Both the position numbers and the translations under genes were made by a program. This document shows positions 4,284-7,984 of a DNA stretch of 7,984 bases, one piece after another (within the stretch, counting starts at the first letter, position 1; each line of letters opens with the position of its first letter). Below the pieces are notes generated by a model. It made no database searches, had not been told where the DNA came from, and was given only the letters and a program-made list of their open reading frames with translations. The stretch comes from Synergistaceae bacterium UBA5560 (GTDB lineage Bacteria > Synergistota > Synergistia > Synergistales > Aminiphilaceae): NCBI GenBank assembly GCA_002425685.1, contig DIMS01000083.1:546-8529 (forward strand). Direction: 5' to 3'.

Positions 4284-5487
4284 CGAAAACCAGGCAGCCG
4301 GGGAACCCGAAGGTTCTCTGCCGCTCGACGCTCTTGCGCGGGACCTGCGGGAAAAGCTGGGCGACGATCCGGAAGGGCTCGCCGCGCTCCTGGTGGGGGA
4401 CCGCACACTTCCCGGACTGACGCGGCCTCGCATTGCGGAACTCGTGGAGCGCGGATGGGCTCCGGAGGATGCGGCGTCGCTCGCGGCGGAGGAGCTGCGC
4501 CGTGGCAGGGTCGAGCCCGACGAAATTCTCTTGCGGGGCTGGTCGTATCAGGTTTTCGCCGAGGTGCGGAACCTCGGAAGTGGGGCTGTAATCGAGCCTG
4601 AGGAGCACCTGCTCCAGCTCCGGCGCAGGGCCGTCTCGGAGCGCAACACGCGTCCTGTGCGGTTCGGGATTCCTCGGCTGGACGAGTGCTTTACGGGGAT
4701 CTTTCCGGGGGAAATGCTCTCCGTGGTGGCGCCGCAGGGGAGCGGGAAAACCGCCCTCGCGCTGAATCTGGCCGAGACGGCCCTGCGGGACGGGCTCAGA
4801 GTGCTTTTCGTCAGCGCCGACATGCCCGCGCCCGTCATTCTGGTGCGGCGGCTGCAGCGGCGGCTTCATTGGCCGGAGTGGCGCGTCCGGGCGGCACTGC
4901 AGGATGGGGCGACAAGAGGAGACGTCGAGGCGTTGCGGGCCGCTACGGCGGCGATGCGCAAAGCCGACGCGGGGCGTTTTTTCCTGCTCGGGGCCGACAC
5001 ACGAGGAAGCTGCTGCGACGAGAGAGTTCTCTCCGTGGCGATGCGCATTGCGCCGGATCTGCTAGTGGTTGATTATCTCACGCTGCTCCGAGGCCCGAAG
5101 GACCGAAGCGACCTTGAGACGGTCGGCCGCGTCCTGCCACGCCTTCTTGCGGCGGCTGACCGGCTCGGGTTCGCCCTGATAGTGCTTTCCCAGATGAGCC
5201 GGGACGCGAAACGCGACCAACGCGCCGGGGAGACGGGAGGGCACGGCAAGGGTGGGGGGCTCATTGAGGAACGCGCCACGGTCGAGGTGGAACTCCTGCG
5301 CTACGAGGACGAGGCAGGGACGGCACACATCGTGGAACTCACGAAGAACCGGCGAGGGCCAAACGCCGCGTTCCGGCTCGATCTTCGGCTTCCTGAAATC
5401 GCGTTCGCGCCGGAGGCGGTTCCCGTAGTGCGGGAAAAGCGGCGCAAAAGCCCAGGGTACACGGTACAAACCGTAGGGCTGCTGTAG
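4246..5487 (+). CDS. DnaB-family replicative helicase (RecA-fold ATPase)
   Basis: 413 residues from ATG at 4246; a GTG at 4237 in frame is less well spaced from its ribosome site, while GGTAGGTG precedes the ATG closely. The C-terminal RecA-like domain spans about 137-390: Walker A APQGSGKT (162-169), Walker B LLVVDY (272-277, D276), the LSQ motif after a hydrophobic strand (314-316), a glycine-rich loop with LIEERA, and TKNRRG (366-371), where DnaB-type helicases place the arginine finger. The first 130 residues are helical but do not resemble the DnaB N-terminal primase-binding domain. The role is unwinding DNA at the element's origin after recruitment by the upstream initiator, in place of host DnaB. 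A related RecA-fold family (RepA-like helicase, KaiC/RadA type) is possible, but context favours replication. Confidence 0.88.
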   Translation: MALPRMTPQRWRDENQAAGEPEGSLPLDALARDLREKLGDDPEGLAALLVGDRTLPGLTRPRIAELVERGWAPEDAASLAAEELRRGRVEPDEILLRGWSYQVFAEVRNLGSGAVIEPEEHLLQLRRRAVSERNTRPVRFGIPRLDECFTGIFPGEMLSVVAPQGSGKTALALNLAETALRDGLRVLFVSADMPAPVILVRRLQRRLHWPEWRVRAALQDGATRGDVEALRAATAAMRKADAGRFFLLGADTRGSCCDERVLSVAMRIAPDLLVVDYLTLLRGPKDRSDLETVGRVLPRLLAAADRLGFALIVLSQMSRDAKRDQRAGETGGHGKGGGLIEERATVEVELLRYEDEAGTAHIVELTKNRRGPNAAFRLDLRLPEIAFAPEAVPVVREKRRKSPGYTVQTVGLL

Positions 5488-5513
5488 AGGCAAGCAGGAG
5501 GAGCGAAACGTCG

Positions 5514-6011
5514 ATGGGGCTGGTGGATCTGGTCCGAAAGGTTGCGCGAGTGATCGAGACGGTGCTGCGGCGGCATCCGAGGGCGATTCCGGTTCTCGTC
5601 GGGGAGGTTCCGCCGCCGGATGATGAGGAGGTGCTCGACATGCTCGGGGTGCTCGGCGGGGAGCCTGGCACCAGGGTATCCGGCGGGAACGGCGGGATGT
5701 GCGCGACGGAGGCGGCGGCGCTGGCGCTGGCGGCATGGCATGAGGCGGTGGAAGCGGCTGGGGGCTGGGCCGGGATCGTCCGTGCGGCGCGAGAGATGAG
5801 GGAGTACTGCCCGAACGAGTGGGGGATGGTGACGGCATATGTGAGGCGGGTGGACTGCGCTGGGGTGCGGTCGCGGACGGAGCCGGTGCGGACGGCGGAT
5901 CGGATCGCGGAGCGGTTTTCGGTGAGCCCGCGCACGGTGGAGCTGCGGCGGCGGGTTTTTCCGGAGAGGCTTGCGAGACTGACTCTCTCCGAGACGAGAA
6001 CGGAAAAATGA
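5514..6011 (+). CDS. Unknown protein ending in a helix-turn-helix, possible late regulator
   Basis: 165 residues from ATG at 5514, with AGGAGGAG (5496-5503) upstream. The C-terminus (about 124-153: TADRIAERFSVSPRTVELRRRVFPERLA) is a clear helix-turn-helix like sigma region 4 or ArpU/RinA-type phage activators. The middle (about 65-115) is helical and rich in alanine and tryptophan (AAWHEAVEAAGGWAGIVRAAREM, described only in part). It is the last regulatory-looking gene between replication and virion-like genes, the place where phages put late-transcription activators or antiterminators such as Q. I cannot name the family. Its stop overlaps an ATG at 6008 that is probably not used. Confidence 0.72.
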   Translation: MGLVDLVRKVARVIETVLRRHPRAIPVLVGEVPPPDDEEVLDMLGVLGGEPGTRVSGGNGGMCATEAAALALAAWHEAVEAAGGWAGIVRAAREMREYCPNEWGMVTAYVRRVDCAGVRSRTEPVRTADRIAERFSVSPRTVELRRRVFPERLARLTLSETRTEK

Positions 6012-6020
6012 AAACGGGGC

Positions 6021-6027
6021 AGGAGGT
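6021..6027 (+). promoter_or_regulatory. Ribosome binding site deciding the start at 6035
   Basis: AGGAGGT lies seven bases before ATG at 6035. The in-frame ATG at 6008, though it overlaps the previous stop in the ATGA manner, has no comparable site before it. The shorter start is therefore preferred. Confidence 0.6.
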
Positions 6028-6034
6028 AGAGGAT

Positions 6035-6421
6035 ATGCAGGCTGTATTGTCGGTCGAGGAAATGCTGAAAGAGCTCAACTCGGACCAGATTTGCGACGCG
6101 TTCGAGAACGCGGTTTCTTCCGCGACAACCCTGGTTTGCGACTGGAGGCAGAAGCCGGAGACAAAGGTGAGTTGGCGGAACCTCCTCGAATTTCGGGCTG
6201 CGCTGCAGCGTCCCGGGAGCGAGGCGGTGTGGGACGCTCTGGAGCTGATTCATTCCCGTTCGGCCGAAGAGGACGCCGAAGCGTTTCTTTCGGGAATGTG
6301 GCTCGGGGCCTTTCTGGGGCAAGTCTCGTTCCAATGCTGGTGCGAGTGGTTCCGAGGGCCGATGCGGCGGGACGAGACCGAGGGCCGGGCGGTGTATATG
6401 AACAGCGCGGGTCGTGCGTAG
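6035..6421 (+). CDS. Small hypothetical protein
   Basis: 128 residues from ATG at 6035, or nine more if the ATG at 6008 is used. No family is recognised. It is acidic and helical in the first half (VEEMLKELNSDQICDAFENAV), with a tryptophan- and cysteine-rich hydrophobic stretch near the end (GMWLGAFLGQVSF then CWCEWF, about 89-110) that is too broken for a confident membrane segment. It is placed between the putative late regulator and the virion-like genes, 13 bases before the next start, in the same transcription direction. Coding is supported by position and ribosome site; function is unknown. Confidence 0.65.
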   Translation: MQAVLSVEEMLKELNSDQICDAFENAVSSATTLVCDWRQKPETKVSWRNLLEFRAALQRPGSEAVWDALELIHSRSAEEDAEAFLSGMWLGAFLGQVSFQCWCEWFRGPMRRDETEGRAVYMNSAGRA

Positions 6422-6434
6422 GGGGGCGTGAACG

Positions 6435-7838
6435 ATGGGTGTCGTGGTGGTGCCGAAGAAGAGTTCCCCCTTGGAGAGCGCGTTTGCTAACCTGGTCGGC
6501 TCGTTGATCCAGGCCGGTGTCGCCCAGGGGATGCAAGGGCAGGAGAACAAAGCCTTTGCGGATCTGGTGAGGGCGCTGGGGCAGGAGGCGAACCGACAGC
6601 CCCTTCCGGAACCGGTGTTTTCGGGAGGCGGGGCGCAGGGGGTGCAGGAAGATTTCATGGCCCCGATGGCGGCGGCCATGGGGAGGGTGATGGGTCTTTC
6701 CGGCGGTGAGGGATGGAAGGAAAACGTCTGGGACAGGACGGCGGGGCGTCCGGCGCCAACGGACGCGCTCGCGCTTTTCAACACGGCGGCCGCGCACGGG
6801 AAGGTTCGACCGGAAGAGCAGGCGAATCTTCTTCGGTTCGTCGGCGAGCAGCTCGCGGCGAGGAATGAAGCGTCTGCGCTGGCCGGGATGAACGCGGCGC
6901 GGAATGCCTGGGCCGACGGAGCGGGTGGGCTGGATCTGAACGACCCGAATGCGGCATTCGGGCACCTGGCGCGCAGCCTTCCGCTCTTTGGGCCGGAGGG
7001 GGCTGCACAGGCGAGGCAGATGCTGGAGCACGTGCGTCCACACCAGGGGTTCCAGCAGGTGGATCTGGGAGACCGGGTGGACGTGGTGGCGCAGGACCCG
7101 TGGAGCGGAACGGCCCGCCGCGCCTATGGCGGGGAGAAGGGCGTTCCTGCGGAGACGCGGTTCCGGGAAGGGGCTCAGGACAGGCGGGCGCGGATTCCCG
7201 ACGGGCAGATTGTGGAGATGGACGGACGCCAGGCGCTGGTGGACAGGAAGACGGGACGTGTTCTGCAGGACCTCGGCCCTGCGCCGGAACGTGCGTCAAA
7301 ACCTCAGTACCGGACCGTGAACGGGACCGTGCTTCGGATCGACGAACAGGGGGCAACGCCGGTCTACTCCGACCCGCAGGGGGAGAAGCAGATTTCCCGC
7401 GCCGACGCGGACGCCATTGCCCGGGAGGTGTTCGGCGGCACCGATCCGATAGGGCGCTTCACGGCTGGAATTGTGAACTCCAAGATGACACCGGAAGAAG
7501 CCGAGGCGTATCTCCGGCAGCGGTACGAGGGAAATCCGGACGCGCTACGTTACGCGCAGGGGCTCCTCTTCGGGATCAGCACAACGCAGACCGGGAAGAA
7601 TCCCTTCTTTCGGGGCGGGGGTGGAGAAAAACCCGCTGACGCAACTCCGGCACAGGGTGTTTCGAAAGGTGCGGGAAGTACCGCCGGAGGAAGGGGAGAG
7701 CTCGTCGCCGCCAGGGTACGGCAAGCGCTGGAGCAAGGAATTCCGCCGGAGAACATCCTCGGTGACGCGGAGCGGACGGGTGACGCGGAGCTGGTGACTC
7801 TCGTTCGGCAGGCTCTCGGAAGCGCGAAGGGGCGTTGA
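6435..7838 (+). CDS. Phage virion-like protein (putative internal or ejection-associated)
   Basis: 467 residues from ATG at 6435. No enzymatic motif is visible. The N-terminal 200 residues are alanine-, glutamine- and glycine-rich helices (for example ANLVGSLIQAGVAQGMQ at 18-34). The middle (about 206-312) alternates short strands and turns with D-x-x-T/S-G patterns (VDVVAQDPWSG, ALVDRKTGRVL, TVNGTVLRIDEQG), a style seen in phage structural proteins. Residues 351-382 form a helical unit (MTPEEAEAYLRQRYEG), then a glycine-rich linker and a final helical region with paired ERTGDAEL-like segments (422-463). Position after the regulator and just before another virion-like protein supports a late gene. 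Assignment as an internal or ejection protein is inference from composition and context, not from a recognised family. Confidence 0.7.
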   Translation: MGVVVVPKKSSPLESAFANLVGSLIQAGVAQGMQGQENKAFADLVRALGQEANRQPLPEPVFSGGGAQGVQEDFMAPMAAAMGRVMGLSGGEGWKENVWDRTAGRPAPTDALALFNTAAAHGKVRPEEQANLLRFVGEQLAARNEASALAGMNAARNAWADGAGGLDLNDPNAAFGHLARSLPLFGPEGAAQARQMLEHVRPHQGFQQVDLGDRVDVVAQDPWSGTARRAYGGEKGVPAETRFREGAQDRRARIPDGQIVEMDGRQALVDRKTGRVLQDLGPAPERASKPQYRTVNGTVLRIDEQGATPVYSDPQGEKQISRADADAIAREVFGGTDPIGRFTAGIVNSKMTPEEAEAYLRQRYEGNPDALRYAQGLLFGISTTQTGKNPFFRGGGGEKPADATPAQGVSKGAGSTAGGRGELVAARVRQALEQGIPPENILGDAERTGDAELVTLVRQALGSAKGR

Positions 7839-7843
7839 TCCGC

Positions 7844-7984
7844 ATGCGGAGGGGGTTGTTCGACGATCTTGCGGCGGCGGGCGGCAGTGGTGCCGGGAGA
7901 GGCGTGGACAGGGCGGCGGGGATTTTCGATGACTTGGCCGCTCCCGCTCTTTCCGAAAGCCCTTCGGCATTCGGCGTTCCCCGC
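7844..7984 (+). CDS. N-terminus of a probable large phage protein (3' end outside window)
   Basis: ATG at 7844 lies five bases after the previous stop, with AAGGGG upstream, and the frame stays open for 47 codons to the window end. It contains a repeated short motif, LFDDLAA (5-11) and IFDDLAA (28-34), separated by glycine-rich linker. Repeats of the F-D-D-L or N-P-F-x-x-L/F type are common at the front of very large phage virion or polyvalent proteins, so a long gene probably follows. That is inference; only this segment is visible. Confidence 0.6.
   Translation, partial: MRRGLFDDLAAAGGSGAGRGVDRAAGIFDDLAAPALSESPSAFGVPR

Noticed and set aside
5461..5474. Small hairpin ACGGT-N4-ACCGT near the end of the helicase gene as a terminator
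   Set aside because: Five pairs, no T tract, and it lies in the coding sequence just before the stop.
5062..6784. Long minus-strand open frames opposite the helicase and downstream genes
   Set aside because: Their translations are Pro/Arg/Ser-rich and low in complexity, without motifs, while the plus-strand frames carry clear domains and ribosome sites.

Overview
This is a high-GC (roughly two thirds G+C in most genes) stretch of a temperate phage, prophage or phage-like integrative element. The genes are tightly packed, nearly all on the + strand, and joined by short stop/start overlaps. No rRNA, tRNA, IS element or CRISPR array is visible. I cannot name the host. Synergistota or another high-GC anaerobe is only a hunch.

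Layout. (1) 1-474: C-terminal catalytic half of a tyrosine recombinase, cut by the window edge. (2) 389-1447, minus strand: a 352-residue protein of unknown function with a C-terminal four-cysteine zinc finger. It has clearly lower GC than its neighbours and its 3' end overlaps the recombinase. (3) 1448-1530: a divergent control region where two candidate promoters share one dyad, as in a phage lysis/lysogeny switch. (4) 1531-1752: a Cro-like small XRE repressor. (5) 1753-1846: a short non-coding region packed with hairpins, including a good intrinsic terminator that faces left. (6) 1847-5487: an early replication operon with two small helix-turn-helix proteins, a complete tyrosine recombinase, a lambda-O-like replication initiator and a DnaB-family helicase. 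(7) 5514-6421: a protein ending in a helix-turn-helix (possible late-gene regulator) and a small unknown protein. (8) 6435-7984: two proteins that look like phage virion components, the second cut by the window end.

The order recalls lambda: repressor position, cro, structured leader, O, P, late regulator, virion genes. The likeness extends to the origin. Inside the initiator gene, in the linker between its DNA-binding and C-terminal domains, lie four copies of GGTAGTGTCA at 22-23 bp spacing, two of them extended into perfect GTGTCAC-N-GTGACAC palindromes, followed by an A-rich stretch. That is the architecture of a lambdoid ori.

The main departures from lambda are a second tyrosine recombinase inside the replication operon, carrying a 14-bp perfect inverted repeat; a zinc-finger protein in the place of a CI repressor; a helicase whose N-terminal region is unlike DnaB; and the absence of terminase, portal and capsid genes between the early genes and the virion-like genes.
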